This document shows, in pieces, positions 8,201 through 18,127 of a stretch of DNA of 64,000 nt. The position numbers and the translations under genes were made by a program. A model generated the notes under the pieces. It made no database searches and was not told where the DNA came from. It saw nothing but the letters and a program-made list of their open reading frames with translations. How positions within the stretch are numbered: position 1 is the stretch's first letter; each line of letters starts with the position of its first letter. Origin of the DNA: Photobacterium pectinilyticum (GTDB lineage: Bacteria > Pseudomonadota > Gammaproteobacteria > Enterobacterales > Vibrionaceae); NCBI RefSeq assembly GCF_024357955.1, contig NZ_JANEYT010000006.1, forward strand, positions 1 through 64,000, read 5' to 3'.

Positions 8201-9382
8201 ATGATTTCAGGTCATACTTTATCTGCCACGGTAAACTCTGTATTCATCACGCTGCTATGCGGTATCGGCTTAACATCGGCACCCAAGGTTATTTCGGCCC
8301 CAGCTGTTGCACTTCAAGGCAGTAGTCAAGGGATGAACTACGTCGTCGAAAAAATCGCACAAACCGATGGTGTGCCATGGGGTATGGTATTCACCCCCAA
8401 CAATCAATTACTGATCACCTACCGCGACGGCACTGTTCGCCTCCTTGATCCAGCCAACGGCACAATACAAGATGTTTCTGGACAACCCGCTATCAGCCAA
8501 TACGGCCAAGGTGGGCTGTTAGATGTCGCGAAACTGACGATCGTTAATGACAACAATGCTGCTCAAACTTGGTATTATTTTACCTATAGCAAGGCCAAGG
8601 GCGGAGAGGCGGCAACGACCCTCGCCCGTGCTCAACTAGAAGGTCGCCGGTTAACACAGTGGCAAGATTTATTGTTCACTCAATCACTCAGCGATGCTTC
8701 TCGTCACTTCGGTAGCCGTATCGCTTTCGATGACGAGGAACACGTCTTTTTTTCTATCGGTGATCGGGCACACCGGCCTAACGGGCAAGATCTCTCTACC
8801 CATGCCGGCAGCATCCTGAGGCTCAACCTCGATGGCTCTGTGCCTAAAGACAATCCTTTTGTCAATACCGCCAACGCCTTACCGGAAATATGGAGCTACG
8901 GCCACCGCAATCCACAGGGATTGCAGTTCGATCCGCTAACCCATCGCCTGTGGTCCAATGAACACGGACCTCGTGGCGGAGACGAAATCAATTTAATCAC
9001 TGCCGGCGCAAACTATGGTTGGCCCAAGATTTCGCATGGCAAAGAATACTGGGGGCCAATTGCTGTCGGGGAAGGCACCGAGAAAGACGGCATCATCTCA
9101 CCACTCAAGGTATATATCCCCTCCATCGCTCCGGGTAGCCTACTGCTATACAGAGGTACCGCATTTCCCAACTGGCAAGGTCACCTATTTAGTGGCGCAC
9201 TGAAACTGCGCCATTTAAACCGGGTGAGCGTTACTGACACTGGAAAACTAGAAAATGAAGAGCGATTACTTGAAGAATTGGACGAGCGGATCAGAGCACT
9301 GGTGTTAGACGAGCAGGGCTGGCTATATTTCTCGGCCGACTCTGGTACCATTTACCGACTAAGGCCTCATCCAAGTAAATAA
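8201..9382 (+). CDS. PQQ-dependent aldose sugar dehydrogenase (YliI/Asd family)
   Basis: A 393-residue secreted six-bladed beta-propeller quinoprotein predicted to oxidise aldose sugars in the periplasm with PQQ. A signal peptide covers about the first 35 residues. Family motifs visible are VPWGMVFTPN, SRHFGSRIAFD, FFSIGDR, GSILRLNLDG, IWSYGHRNPQGLQFDP and EHGPRGGDEINLI followed by GANYGWP. The catalytic-histidine region is the HFGSR segment. A strong AGGAAGGAG precedes the ATG. No PQQ biosynthesis genes are in the window, so the cofactor would come from elsewhere in the genome or from the environment. It may be co-regulated with the upstream MocR gene. Confidence 0.87.
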   Translation: MISGHTLSATVNSVFITLLCGIGLTSAPKVISAPAVALQGSSQGMNYVVEKIAQTDGVPWGMVFTPNNQLLITYRDGTVRLLDPANGTIQDVSGQPAISQYGQGGLLDVAKLTIVNDNNAAQTWYYFTYSKAKGGEAATTLARAQLEGRRLTQWQDLLFTQSLSDASRHFGSRIAFDDEEHVFFSIGDRAHRPNGQDLSTHAGSILRLNLDGSVPKDNPFVNTANALPEIWSYGHRNPQGLQFDPLTHRLWSNEHGPRGGDEINLITAGANYGWPKISHGKEYWGPIAVGEGTEKDGIISPLKVYIPSIAPGSLLLYRGTAFPNWQGHLFSGALKLRHLNRVSVTDTGKLENEERLLEELDERIRALVLDEQGWLYFSADSGTIYRLRPHPSK

Positions 9383-9574
9383 GCTCAACCCATTATCATC
9401 ACTAAGCCGTGTTACAGTTTGTCCTGTTGAAACAAGAACATCAACCTCACAACCCAGTAAGGCTCTGGGTCAGTGCTGCATGCATATTATGCATAGTATC
9501 TTTGTTATTTTCTCATTTGTGTCATAGGTTGAATTCCACTACCATCCCCGCTCTTTTTTGCACTTGAGGCACTG

Positions 9575-9745
9575 ATGTTTTCACAATCACTCACAGCCCA
9601 ATTAATGCGTATGGTACTGCTGCTTACTCTGACCTTGATCGCGGTTCACCACTGCCAGCCATTGTTGGACTCGTTGGCTGAGCATGCCATGAGCGGCGGT
9701 TGCCATCAGCAAAACTCAAATGACCACACTTTGACTGGACTTTAA
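9575..9745 (+). CDS. 56-residue Cys/His-containing small membrane protein
   Basis: A short gene encoding 56 residues: N-terminal MFSQSLTAQLMRM, one hydrophobic helix (about 13-25), then HHCQPLLDSLAEHAMSGGCH and a polar tail. It has a good Shine-Dalgarno (GAGG, five bases before ATG). Its stop lies only two bases before the ATG of the MFS transporter, which itself has a weak ribosome site, so the pair is probably translationally coupled. Two cysteines and five histidines suggest a metal-related or redox role. I do not recognise the family. Confidence 0.6.
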   Translation: MFSQSLTAQLMRMVLLLTLTLIAVHHCQPLLDSLAEHAMSGGCHQQNSNDHTLTGL

Positions 9746-9747
9746 CA

Positions 9748-10956
9748 ATGAGTATTTTTCGCTTTCCACTGCTTGTGTGGATGGGCATTGGAACACTAAT
9801 TATCAGCCTAGGGATCAGGCAGTCTTTTGGTATCTTCATGATGCCGATTTCTATGCATTTTGATACTGGCCGTGAGTTTTTTAGTCTGGCTATCGCAGTT
9901 CAAAATCTACTCTTTGGTGTGTTCCAGCCGTTTGTCGGCATGGCTGCCGACCGGTGGGGCGCGCAAAAAGTGATCTGGACCGGTGCCATTGCCTATGGTT
10001 TAGGTTTGTACCTCACCTCTCTTGCAGTTGAACCAAGCTGGTTATTTGTCTCCCTCGGCGCATTGGTTGGCCTTGGCTTAAGTGCGACTAGTTACGTTAT
10101 CGTACTGGGTGCCGTTGCGCGTGTAGTCCCCGCTGAGCATACAGCTAAAGCCTTCGGTCTGACTACCGCAGCTGGCTCTTTCGGTATGTTCGCGGTGATC
10201 CCGGGAGCCCAATACATGCTAAGTGAATTCGATTGGCAAACCGCCCTACAAGTGTTCGCCATGCTGTGTGCGCTGATGATGGCGTTCTCATTCTTCATGA
10301 AAGCCAACAAACAAAGCACAGCCTCAACGGCACCATCAGAGCAGAAGCAAACACTGAAAGAAGCGTTAAAAGAAGCTTTTAGCCACCGTGGATACTGGCT
10401 CATTCATATGGGCTTTTTCGTGTGTGGCTTCCACGTTATGTTCATTGCGACTCACCTGCCAAGCTATCTAGCAGATAAAGGGTTACCGGGCTCCACTGCC
10501 GCCATGGCACTGGCCTATGTAGGTATTTTCAATATCTTCGGTAGCTACTTCTGGGGAGTGATGGGTGACAAATTCAACAAGCGTTATGTGATGTCTACCC
10601 TGTACATTATGCGTACCTTGGTTATTGCAGCCTTTGTTACTTTACCTGTAACAACAGATACGGCTGCGATCTTCGGAGGTGCTATTGGTTTTTGCTGGCT
10701 AGGTACCGTGCCACTAACCTCTGGCTTGGTTCGCCAGATCTTTGGCCCGCGTTACCTATCCACACTATACGGATTGGTTTTCTTCACCCACCAAGTCGGT
10801 AGTTTCCTTGGTGCATGGTTCGGTGGTCGCATCTACGATTACTACGGCAGCTATGAGCCAATCTGGTGGTCAACCGTTGCGTTTGCCCTCATTGCCGCGC
10901 TTCTGCATATTCCGATCAACGACAAGCCAATTGTTCGCCAGCCCGCTGTCGCATAA
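9748..10956 (+). CDS. MFS transporter (monocarboxylate/OFA-like)
   Basis: 402 residues with 12 predicted membrane helices. The N-half has RQSFGIFMMPI and the loop 2-3 motif GMAADRWGAQKV, as in the oxalate-formate/monocarboxylate-like branch of the major facilitator superfamily. The C-half contains GVMGDKFNKRYVM and the FFTHQVGSFLGAWFGG segment typical of that branch. It is probably an inner-membrane carrier for a small organic acid; the substrate cannot be assigned. It follows the 56-residue gene by two bases and ends at a bidirectional terminator shared with convergent htpX. Confidence 0.82.
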   Translation: MSIFRFPLLVWMGIGTLIISLGIRQSFGIFMMPISMHFDTGREFFSLAIAVQNLLFGVFQPFVGMAADRWGAQKVIWTGAIAYGLGLYLTSLAVEPSWLFVSLGALVGLGLSATSYVIVLGAVARVVPAEHTAKAFGLTTAAGSFGMFAVIPGAQYMLSEFDWQTALQVFAMLCALMMAFSFFMKANKQSTASTAPSEQKQTLKEALKEAFSHRGYWLIHMGFFVCGFHVMFIATHLPSYLADKGLPGSTAAMALAYVGIFNIFGSYFWGVMGDKFNKRYVMSTLYIMRTLVIAAFVTLPVTTDTAAIFGGAIGFCWLGTVPLTSGLVRQIFGPRYLSTLYGLVFFTHQVGSFLGAWFGGRIYDYYGSYEPIWWSTVAFALIAALLHIPINDKPIVRQPAVA

Positions 10957-10981
10957 CGATTGTAAAAGCCTATCAGCAAAT

Positions 10982-11016
10982 AAAAAGCCCCCGGTCAGAA
11001 ACCGGAGGCTTTTTTA
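10982..11016. terminator. Bidirectional terminator between MFS gene and htpX
   Basis: AAAAA-GCCCCCGGT, loop CAGAA, ACCGGAGGC, then TTTTTT. The stem has one mismatch. It serves both convergent genes. Confidence 0.85.
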
Positions 11017-11053
11017 TCATTGAAGCAACAGTCATTGGTTGCTTTTAATTTAC

Positions 11054-11932
11054 TTACAGGTGCTCACCACGACGCAGCGCATCAATACGCTTGTCCAATG
11101 GTGGGTGCGTCATGAACAGCTCAGAGAGTGACTTCTTACCGTTGATACCAAAAGCCATCATCGAACCTTCAAGCTGAGGCTCGTGGCTCATCTTCAGACG
11201 CTCAAGTGCAGCAATCATCTTCTCTTTACCCACTAGGTGTGCAGAACCTGCATCGGCCTTGAACTCACGGTGACGGCTGTACCACATAGTCAGGATGCTC
11301 GCCAAGAAACCGAACAGAACTTCCATGATAGAAGAGACAATGAAGTAGGTCATGTAGCTACCGCCACCACCTTCTTCGTCGCTGTTATTGACACCACTAA
11401 TCGCGCCAGCCACCAAACGAGATACAAAGATAACGAAGGTGTTCACCACACCTTGCATAAGGGTCATGGTTACCATGTCACCATTTGAGATGTGGCTAAC
11501 TTCATGTGCTAATACTGCTTCGGCTTCGTCACGGGTCATGTTATGCAACAAACCTGTCGACACTGCCACCAGCGAATCATCACGCTTTGCGCCAGTGGCA
11601 AAGGCGTTGATATCGGCAGAGTCGTAAACAGCGACCGTTGGCATACCGATACCTGACTGTTGTGCCTGACGGGCAACGGTTTCCATCAACCAGTGTTCAG
11701 TCTCATTACGCGGATGTTCGATAACCATCCCGCCCACAGAGCGCAGAGCCATTGACTTCGACATGAACAGTGAAATCAATGAACCACCAAAACCAAACAA
11801 GGCAGCCATCACCAATAGCCCAGAAAGGCTACCCGGTTGCATGCCTGTCACCGCATAAACGACGTTCAAGACAACGCTGAAAACCAGCATTACAGCTAGG
11901 TTAGTTGCCAAAAACAATGCAATACGCTTCAT
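11054..11932 (-). CDS. htpX: HtpX membrane zinc metalloprotease
   Basis: 292 residues, the family length. HtpX degrades misfolded inner-membrane proteins together with FtsH. Two N-terminal helices (about 5-28 and 36-57) precede the zinc-binding HEVSH (143-147), then further hydrophobic segments and the third ligand, glutamate at about 223 in SRHREFKAD. All catalytic elements are intact. The ATG is preceded by GGAGAAAG. In relatives htpX is induced by envelope or heat stress; I saw no clear CpxR or sigma-32 site here. Confidence 0.96.
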   Translation of the reverse strand: MKRIALFLATNLAVMLVFSVVLNVVYAVTGMQPGSLSGLLVMAALFGFGGSLISLFMSKSMALRSVGGMVIEHPRNETEHWLMETVARQAQQSGIGMPTVAVYDSADINAFATGAKRDDSLVAVSTGLLHNMTRDEAEAVLAHEVSHISNGDMVTMTLMQGVVNTFVIFVSRLVAGAISGVNNSDEEGGGGSYMTYFIVSSIMEVLFGFLASILTMWYSRHREFKADAGSAHLVGKEKMIAALERLKMSHEPQLEGSMMAFGINGKKSLSELFMTHPPLDKRIDALRRGEHL

Positions 11933-12348
11933 AAAATACTCTTTCTCCAGAAAAGAAGGTGCTGTTCCCCTGTTATCCCCATGATTAGGGCAACGGAGGC
12001 ATCATCCATTTGTTATTGATATGTATAGTATGGTCGTTGAAACAGAAAACAAGTGAAAGTGAAAAATTGTTACGTTTCATTTTTGTTATTAAACAACCCA
12101 ATACTATTAAACAATCTTCCTTATGATAATAGATTCAGCTTTAATTGGGGCTTAACATAGGAAACGTACTCATTGATCAAATGAATACACCACAACGTAA
12201 TTGGCAGACCAACGGCAAAGATGAAACACAGAGAAGTGGTAAGACCAGATTAGTTTAGACTTTGGTCTTATTGTATCTAAGACTAGGATATTCTATTGTC
12301 GTATTTCGTTAGTGATGATGCATGGTATTCAATTATCAAGGAGGAATG
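11933..12348. other. Intergenic region between divergent htpX and a small ORF
   Basis: No gene seen. It contains the htpX leader and, at about 12241-12271, a TAAGACCA/TGGTCTTA stem with a 15-base loop just before the small downstream gene. I saw no tRNA or known riboswitch. Confidence 0.45.
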
Positions 12349-12507
12349 ATGGCCGATCACGAAAACTACCAGGTAGCGATTGACATCTTACGCTGTCATC
12401 TTGGTCTGTCTGCAGATGAAGCACGCAAAGAGCTGGGGCTAGACGGAAACAACAAAAAGCTTACTGATACTCAAGAAGCGCTTATTGGCCTGACTGGCAA
12501 TAATTAA
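12349..12507 (+). CDS. 52-residue conserved-looking small acidic protein
   Basis: The start is set at the second ATG of ATG-ATG because AAGGAGG lies 4 bases upstream. The 52-residue product (MADHENYQVAIDILRCHLGL...) is acidic and helical with no membrane segment. The word ADEARKELGLDG suggests a small helical bundle. It is followed at once by a strong terminator, so it is a single-gene transcript, which supports it being real. I do not recognise the family. Confidence 0.6.
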   Translation: MADHENYQVAIDILRCHLGLSADEARKELGLDGNNKKLTDTQEALIGLTGNN

Positions 12508-12534
12508 GCACTTCTGCTTATAACCAGATTCACC

Positions 12535-12563
12535 AAAAACCTCTCTGAAAAGAGAGGTTTTTT
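12535..12563 (+). terminator. Rho-independent terminator of the 52-residue gene
   Basis: ACCTCTCT, loop GAAA, AGAGAGGT followed by TTTTT, starting 28 bases after the stop codon. Confidence 0.85.
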
Positions 12564-12850
12564 CATACATATTGAGAACCAGATCGCAAATAAACTGTTA
12601 TTCAACGAGCAAGCAAACACAGGCAGTGCTTCCTTCGAGACCATATACAGCACACGGGTACGCTATACCGCCAACCACTGATTAAAACGTTCCCCTGTTC
12701 ATTTTGCTTGCGCTACTGTTGGATCAATTTGCTTTAACCGTCCATTTTGATGTCCTTACGTTCCAAAATAATATTGGGGAAAATTCCTAGACGGAATTTT
12801 CGCAAGAAACCTACCGGTTCATCGTATTATTTACTATCGGTCAATACGCA

Positions 12851-12877
12851 AAAAAAAACCTGCCAGTTGGCAGGTTT
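12851..12877 (-). terminator. Rho-independent terminator of the bioBFCD operon
   Basis: Read on the minus strand: AAACCTGCCA, loop AC, TGGCAGGTTT then a run of T. It sits 25 bases after the bioD stop. Confidence 0.88.
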
Positions 12878-12901
12878 ATTATCACGCGAATACCGCAACG
12901 G

Positions 12902-13582
12902 TTAAAGACCAAGCGGTGACAAGTCGACGTAGCTCGACAGGTTACGCTTTTTGATGCCCGGCATATAGGGGATTTCACCCAATTTTTTACCCGGTAGGTT
13001 TTCTTCCAACATGCGGATGATGTCCGCGTAATTCTCTGTACCTGGATTAATACGGTTTGCTACCCAGCCAACCACTTCCAAGCCATCATTTTGAATCGCT
13101 TCAGCCGTTAGAATAGCGTGGCTCAAACAGCCAAGCTTCACCCCAACAACCAAGATAACAGGCAGCTTTTCCTGCTTAACCCAAGTCGACAGGTAGTCAT
13201 TCCAAGAAACAGGGACACGCCAGCCACCTGCGCCTTCTACCAGCACTGCCTCGGATTTATGCTTTAGGCTATCTAGCCCTTGCGAAAGAACATCAAACTC
13301 AATAACACGCTTTTCTTGTTCAGCGGCCAAATGCGGAGAAATGGCAGCTTCAAAAGCGTATGGGTTAACTTCATCGTACTCTAACTCAACAACCGATGCG
13401 TCTTGAATATACAAGGCATCTGAATTACGCATACCACTGGCTGTCAGTGCACTTCCGGATGCGACCGGCTTATAACCCGCCATCTTGATATTCGCGCTAG
13501 CTGCAGCATGAAGAATGGCGCGAGAGGCTACAGTTTTACCGACTTCAGTATCTGTACCTGTTACAAAGAAAGCGTTAGTCAT
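12902..13582 (-). CDS. bioD: Dethiobiotin synthetase
   Basis: 226 residues. BioD closes the ureido ring of dethiobiotin from 7,8-diaminopelargonate, CO2 and ATP in the cytoplasm. The P-loop GTDTEVGKT (8-16) is intact, and [11 protein letters not shown] (about 120-130) matches the family's second conserved region. It is the last gene of the minus-strand biotin operon; its ATG overlaps the end of bioC by 8 bases and a terminator follows. Confidence 0.96.
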   Translation of the reverse strand: MTNAFFVTGTDTEVGKTVASRAILHAAASANIKMAGYKPVASGSALTASGMRNSDALYIQDASVVELEYDEVNPYAFEAAISPHLAAEQEKRVIEFDVLSQGLDSLKHKSEAVLVEGAGGWRVPVSWNDYLSTWVKQEKLPVILVVGVKLGCLSHAILTAEAIQNDGLEVVGWVANRINPGTENYADIIRMLEENLPGKKLGEIPYMPGIKKRNLSSYVDLSPLGL

Positions 13583-14399
13583 TAATAATTACTCCAAAAC
13601 AGACTTGGTATGTTGCCGGCAGCTGGTTATCCTCATGTCGAAACTCATCATAAGCGCTCTCTAATGCCTTAAATGTCTTTCGACTGGCCAAGCCTGCTTT
13701 TCGCCCCTGATGAATATGTGTTGCCCCTATACCTTTCAAATCTTTCATAAGGTCAACTGCCGAACGGTAATACATGGTGATTGGCTCGAATTCTAGGTCA
13801 ACCTCTGTACACCCCGCTTGCGCCAGCGCAAGTTTTATGGCCTTTTGCGAAAGAAACTGGTTTACATGTTGATATTGATCAACCTGCTCCCATGCATGAA
13901 CAAGCTCGTGCAGGGAGCCTTCGGTCAAGGTGGAAAACACGATTTTCCCCCCAGGCTTTACCACGCGTCGCAGTTCACGAAGCGGTACAGACAGATCATC
14001 ACACCACTGCAAGGCCAAGCTAGTGAAAGCAAAGTCAAACTGATTGTCCGGCAATGGCAAGCATTCCGCATCACCTTCTACGTAGCTAATCCCCTCACCA
14101 CAGCGCAACCTGGCTTGCTCAAGCATCAGGCTAGACAGATCTGTCGCGCAAACTTGCATACCTCGCTGTTGCAATTGCTGACTGAAATAACCAGTCCCGC
14201 AACCTAGATCAAGAACTTGGCTACCCGCGACATTAAGAACGGGTAGTTTAGCCAATAAATGATGACCAACCTGACGTTGAAAAGCCGCTGATTGATCATA
14301 ATGTTTCGCGGCCTTGCCAAATGCATCGGCGATGGCTTGCTTATCGGTAACAACAGCATCATTCAGAACAGGGACTGCCGTTTCTGTATTACTCTTCAT
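13575..14399 (-). CDS. bioC: Malonyl-ACP O-methyltransferase BioC
   Basis: 274 residues. BioC methylates malonyl-ACP with SAM to prime pimeloyl synthesis on the fatty-acid machinery. Motif [16 protein letters not shown] (about 58-72) and the downstream motif [17 protein letters not shown] mark the SAM-binding fold. The start is set at 14399, four codons inside the longer frame, because GAGG lies 6 bases upstream. It overlaps the end of bioF by 11 bases and bioD by 8, so the operon is translationally coupled. No bioH is nearby; it is usually unlinked in Vibrionaceae. Confidence 0.93.
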   Translation of the reverse strand: MKSNTETAVPVLNDAVVTDKQAIADAFGKAAKHYDQSAAFQRQVGHHLLAKLPVLNVAGSQVLDLGCGTGYFSQQLQQRGMQVCATDLSSLMLEQARLRCGEGISYVEGDAECLPLPDNQFDFAFTSLALQWCDDLSVPLRELRRVVKPGGKIVFSTLTEGSLHELVHAWEQVDQYQHVNQFLSQKAIKLALAQAGCTEVDLEFEPITMYYRSAVDLMKDLKGIGATHIHQGRKAGLASRKTFKALESAYDEFRHEDNQLPATYQVCFGVIIND

Positions 14400-15549
14400 G
14401 CCATACCTCATTGATAGCCTGTGCCAACAAACGAATATCTGCGTCTTGGTGGGCAGCGGTCAAAGTTACCCGCAACCTTGCGGCACTAGCAGGGACTGTC
14501 GGCGGCCGGATAGCACTGACCCACAGTCCCCGCTGTCGCAATTTTTCTGCAACGTTTACCGCTCGCTCGCTACTGCCCACCATTAAGGGTTTAATCGGCG
14601 TTTGGGTTTCGAGCATCTCTACATCAGGTGATAAGTGTTCCGACAAGGTTTCTCCAAGTGCGGTGAGTCTCTCACGGCGCCATTCGTCACGCTGAATGAT
14701 ATCGCACGCCTTAGATAGTGCATGAGCTTGGGCGGGTGGTATCGCGGTTGAATAAACAAAATGACGGGCAAACTGCACAAGATATTCTGCCATCGTTTGG
14801 CTACACAATATGGCAGCTCCTTGGAGACCAAAAGCCTTACCAAAGGTCACGACTAAAATATCCGGCTTGATGCCAGCGTGATCACAACTGCCACGGCCTG
14901 ACTCCCCAAGTACTCCACAACCATGAGCATCATCAACCACCAGCATGCTCTGGCTTTGCTGGCAAACACTTGCGATATCACTGAGTGGCGAGAGATCCCC
15001 GTCCATACTAAATACTCCCTCAGTTACCACTAGTTTGGGAGCGTGTTCACCAAGGCGAGAGACCAAGCGAGACAAGGATGAAGGATCGTTATGGGCAAAG
15101 CGCCGCATCGTTGCTGGTGACAGCATTCCCGCCTCAATGAGAGATGCATGAGTGAGCTTGTCCTGCAGCAGGTGATCACCCTCTTGCAGCAAGGCAAACA
15201 GTAGCGCTTGGTTGGCACTGAAACCACTGCTGAACAGCAATGCATGTTCATAACCCAGCCACTCCGAGAGCTGTGCCTGTAAGTTCTGGTGGGGAGAGTG
15301 GAAGCCCGTAACCAGTGGACTCGCACCACTCCCTGCACCGAAGCGAGATAGGCCGTCTTGCCAAGCTCTAACCAGTTCAGGGTCTTGTGCTAGACCTAGA
15401 TAGTCGTTGCTTGAAAAATTTAGCAACGATTGACCTTCATGCTGCACTGACATTGCCTGTCCGCGCCCTAAGCAATTCAGTTTTCGGTACAGCCCTTGTG
15501 CCTGTCGCTCTTCAAGGGCTGACGTTATCCGCTGGTTAAACCGATGCAT
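14389..15549 (-). CDS. bioF: 8-amino-7-oxononanoate synthase
   Basis: About 386 residues, the usual size. BioF condenses pimeloyl-ACP/CoA with L-alanine using [14 protein letters not shown] near the N-terminus, [12 protein letters not shown], and [14 protein letters not shown] carrying the PLP lysine are all present. The frame is open for 50 codons upstream, but MHRFNQRI at 15549 is taken as the start because it aligns with the family N-terminus and overlaps the end of bioB by only 14 bases. Confidence 0.95.
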   Translation of the reverse strand: MHRFNQRITSALEERQAQGLYRKLNCLGRGQAMSVQHEGQSLLNFSSNDYLGLAQDPELVRAWQDGLSRFGAGSGASPLVTGFHSPHQNLQAQLSEWLGYEHALLFSSGFSANQALLFALLQEGDHLLQDKLTHASLIEAGMLSPATMRRFAHNDPSSLSRLVSRLGEHAPKLVVTEGVFSMDGDLSPLSDIASVCQQSQSMLVVDDAHGCGVLGESGRGSCDHAGIKPDILVVTFGKAFGLQGAAILCSQTMAEYLVQFARHFVYSTAIPPAQAHALSKACDIIQRDEWRRERLTALGETLSEHLSPDVEMLETQTPIKPLMVGSSERAVNVAEKLRQRGLWVSAIRPPTVPASAARLRVTLTAAHQDADIRLLAQAINEVWHEE

Positions 15550-16588
15550 CGTAGAACAGATCATCCTTAGTTGGTCGCGCTGCAACCCGCTGAGCAACCT
15601 GTCCCAATAGTTCCTGTGCCTGTATTTCATCAGGTTTGGCACTTTGTTCCTGGCGATTAATACCCAGCTTGGCGAACAGTTGCATGTCTTTGTCTTCACC
15701 TGGATTTGGTGTCGTTAATAATTTGCAGCCATAGAACACCGAATTAGCACCGGCCATAAAACACAGCGCCTGCATTTGCTCGTTCATGTCCTCACGGCCT
15801 GCCGATAAACGAACAGCCGACTGAGGCATAATGATACGGGCAACCGCGATGATACGAACAAAGTCGAACGGGTCAACGTCATCAACAGACTCTAGCGGCG
15901 TGCCCTTAACCTTAACCAGCATGTTGATCGGTACGCTCTCTGGGTGGGTCGGTAAATTGGCAAGCTCAACCAATAACCCCGCTCGGTCTCGGGAGCTTTC
16001 CCCCATACCGATAATCCCGCCAGAACAAATTTTCATCCCCGCTTCACGCACATGGCTTAAAGTATCAAGGCGATCTTGGTAAGTACGGGTGGTAATGATA
16101 TTGCCGTAGAATTCCGGCGAGGTATCAAGGTTGTGGTTGTAGTAGTCCAAACCGGCTTCAGCCAGCTCGCTAGCTTGATCACCGGTGATCATACCGAGCG
16201 TCATACAGGTTTCGAGCCCCATCGATTTCACCCCGCGTACCATATCGAGCAGGTAAGGCATATCGCGTTCTTTCGGATTTTTCCATGCCGCCCCCATACA
16301 GAAACGCGTTGCCCCGGAAGTTTTTGCCTTTTCCGCCGCATCGAGCACCCGCTCAACTTCTAGCAGTCGCTCGCGATCAACATCGGTGCGGTAATGCGCA
16401 CTTTGTGGACAGTACTTGCAATCTTCCGGGCAAGCGCCCGTCTTAATGGACAGCAGGGTACTCACCTGCACCCTATTGGGATCGTGGTAATGACGGTGTA
16501 CCTGCTGCGCGGCAAACACCAAATCCATAAATGGCTGGTCAAATAGCGCTTGAACTTCCTCGACTGTCCAGTCGTGACGTACTTCCAC
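15536..16588 (-). CDS. bioB: Biotin synthase
   Basis: 350 residues, family length. BioB is a radical-SAM enzyme that inserts sulfur into dethiobiotin. The radical-SAM cluster cysteines are in [10 protein letters not shown] (C53, C57, C60), followed by the typical CPQSAHY context. GTG is the start codon (16588), preceded by AGAGGTGA. First gene of bioBFCD, transcribed away from bioA across a shared operator. Confidence 0.97.
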   Translation of the reverse strand: MEVRHDWTVEEVQALFDQPFMDLVFAAQQVHRHYHDPNRVQVSTLLSIKTGACPEDCKYCPQSAHYRTDVDRERLLEVERVLDAAEKAKTSGATRFCMGAAWKNPKERDMPYLLDMVRGVKSMGLETCMTLGMITGDQASELAEAGLDYYNHNLDTSPEFYGNIITTRTYQDRLDTLSHVREAGMKICSGGIIGMGESSRDRAGLLVELANLPTHPESVPINMLVKVKGTPLESVDDVDPFDFVRIIAVARIIMPQSAVRLSAGREDMNEQMQALCFMAGANSVFYGCKLLTTPNPGEDKDMQLFAKLGINRQEQSAKPDEIQAQELLGQVAQRVAARPTKDDLFYDASV

Positions 16589-16666
16589 GTGTAATCACCT
16601 CTTATTATGTGTCCAGCAACCCCTTATCGCTGCCACTGGAGTTATGCATTCATTGCTTCTTGTTAC

Positions 16667-16726
16667 TTGGCTAGTCTACTTCGAGACGGTAGACTGTCAA
16701 CCATCAACAAGGAGCAAGGTTTACAA
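16667..16726. promoter_or_regulatory. Divergent bio promoters with BirA-like operator
   Basis: A BirA-type dyad is visible: CTGTCAACC (16694-16702), 15-base spacer, GGTTTACAA (16718-16726), close to the consensus TTGTAAACC-N15-GGTTTACAA. The left half-site on the minus strand contains TTGACA (16700-16695), which with TAGACT (16678-16673, 16-base spacer) forms the bioB promoter. On the plus strand TTGGCT (16667) and TAGACT (16690-16695, 17-base spacer) form a candidate bioA promoter. Holo-BirA binding would block both when biotin is plentiful. The operator ends two bases before the bioA start codon. Confidence 0.75.
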
Positions 16727-16728
16727 CT

Positions 16729-18009
16729 GTGCAAAAAGCAAACAACAAGGTCGATTTGGAATTTGACCAGCAGCATGTCTGGCACCCATACACGTCAACA
16801 CTCACCCCACTGCCATGCTATCCGGTGATCAGTGCCAATGGGGTATATTTGCAACTTGAGGACGGCAGGGAAATTATTGACGGGATGTCGTCATGGTGGT
16901 CAACAATCCATGGCTATAACCACCCAACTCTGACAGAAGCAGCCAAAGCCCAGCTCGACAAGATATCACACGTTATGTTTGGTGGCATTACTCACCAGCC
17001 TGCAGTGGAGCTCTGCCGCAAACTGGTTGAGATCACACCGGAGCCTCTCCAGCATGTTTTTCTGGCTGACTCTGGTTCTGTCGCGGTGGAAGTGTCCCTA
17101 AAGATGGCGTTGCAATATTGGCATGCCAAAGGTGAACGCCGGCCGAAATTCCTCACCGTCAAGCACGGCTACCATGGTGACACCTTTGCCGCGATGTCAG
17201 TCACCGACCCTGACAACTCTATGCACAGCCTGTACAAAGGATTCTTGCCTGAGCATATTTTTGTCCAATCACCGAAATGTGGGTTTTTCGAACCATGGCA
17301 AGAATCGGATATTGACGATTTCCGCTATCAACTAGAACGACATCAGAAGGAGGTTGCTGCCGTCATTATCGAGCCTATCGTTCAGGGCGCGGGTGGGATG
17401 CGGATCTATCATCCAACCTTCCTCAAGCGGGTACGTCAATTATGCGACAAATACGGGATCTTGCTTATCGCTGACGAAATTGCGACCGGTTTTGGGCGTA
17501 CAGGAAAATTATTTGCTTGTGAACATGCCGGTATCAGTCCCGACATTATGTGTGTTGGCAAGGCATTAACCGGAGGCTACATGACACTTTCCGCCACCCT
17601 CGCCAGTACCCATGTCGCAAATACGGTATGCAGCGGAGAAGCCGGGTGTTTCATGCACGGACCAACATTCATGGGTAACCCGCTGGCCTGTGCGGTCGCC
17701 AACGCCAGCTTGGATATCCTCGCCCAAGGCCATTGGCATGATCAAGTAAAAAACATTGAAAAACAATTATCTGAGTCGTTGCCAGAGATTGAAAAACTGG
17801 CCAAAGTCAAGACTGTTCGTTGGCTGGGGGCTATCGGTGTTGTTGAGCTTTATGAGCCTGTCGATATGGCCAAGATTCAGGAAACGTTTGTAGACAGTGG
17901 CGTCTGGATTCGCCCTTTTGGCACACTTGTCTACATAATGCCTCCATTTATCATTAACCAACAACAACTTAGCCAACTCACTTCGGCGATCAAGCTAGCA
18001 CTTAAGTAG
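16729..18009 (+). CDS. bioA: Adenosylmethionine-8-amino-7-oxononanoate aminotransferase
   Basis: 426 residues. BioA makes 7,8-diaminopelargonate using SAM as amino donor and PLP as cofactor. Visible are the N-terminal HVWHPYTS, the substrate/PLP region DSGSVAVEVSLKMA (about 114-127), LIADEIATGFGRTG (about 246-259) and the PLP lysine K278 in VGKALTGGYM. The start is a GTG; AAGGAG lies rather far upstream (14 bases), so initiation is probably weak. Divergent from bioBFCD. Confidence 0.96.
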   Translation: MQKANNKVDLEFDQQHVWHPYTSTLTPLPCYPVISANGVYLQLEDGREIIDGMSSWWSTIHGYNHPTLTEAAKAQLDKISHVMFGGITHQPAVELCRKLVEITPEPLQHVFLADSGSVAVEVSLKMALQYWHAKGERRPKFLTVKHGYHGDTFAAMSVTDPDNSMHSLYKGFLPEHIFVQSPKCGFFEPWQESDIDDFRYQLERHQKEVAAVIIEPIVQGAGGMRIYHPTFLKRVRQLCDKYGILLIADEIATGFGRTGKLFACEHAGISPDIMCVGKALTGGYMTLSATLASTHVANTVCSGEAGCFMHGPTFMGNPLACAVANASLDILAQGHWHDQVKNIEKQLSESLPEIEKLAKVKTVRWLGAIGVVELYEPVDMAKIQETFVDSGVWIRPFGTLVYIMPPFIINQQQLSQLTSAIKLALK

Positions 18010-18016
18010 TATCGAA

Positions 18017-18056
18017 AAGCAGACAACTTCTAATGATTGTCTGCTTATACTTTTCC
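18017..18056 (+). terminator. bioA terminator
   Basis: AAGCAGACAA, 10-base loop, TTGTCTGCTT (18017-18046), then ATACTTTT; starts 7 bases after the bioA stop. Confidence 0.75.
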
Positions 18057-18127
18057 TGAACGTTATAGCAATCCCAACTTATGGTTGGCTCGTATTTATA
18101 ATGAATAACGTCAGTAAGGCTAGAACT

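Larger units (their letters stand above)
12508..12901. other. Intergenic region before the biotin operon terminator
   Basis: No gene seen. It holds the terminator of the small upstream gene (12535-12563), an exact GAAAATTCC/GGAATTTTC hairpin with 5-base loop (12779-12801) of unknown meaning, and the bioD terminator (12851-12877). Confidence 0.5.
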
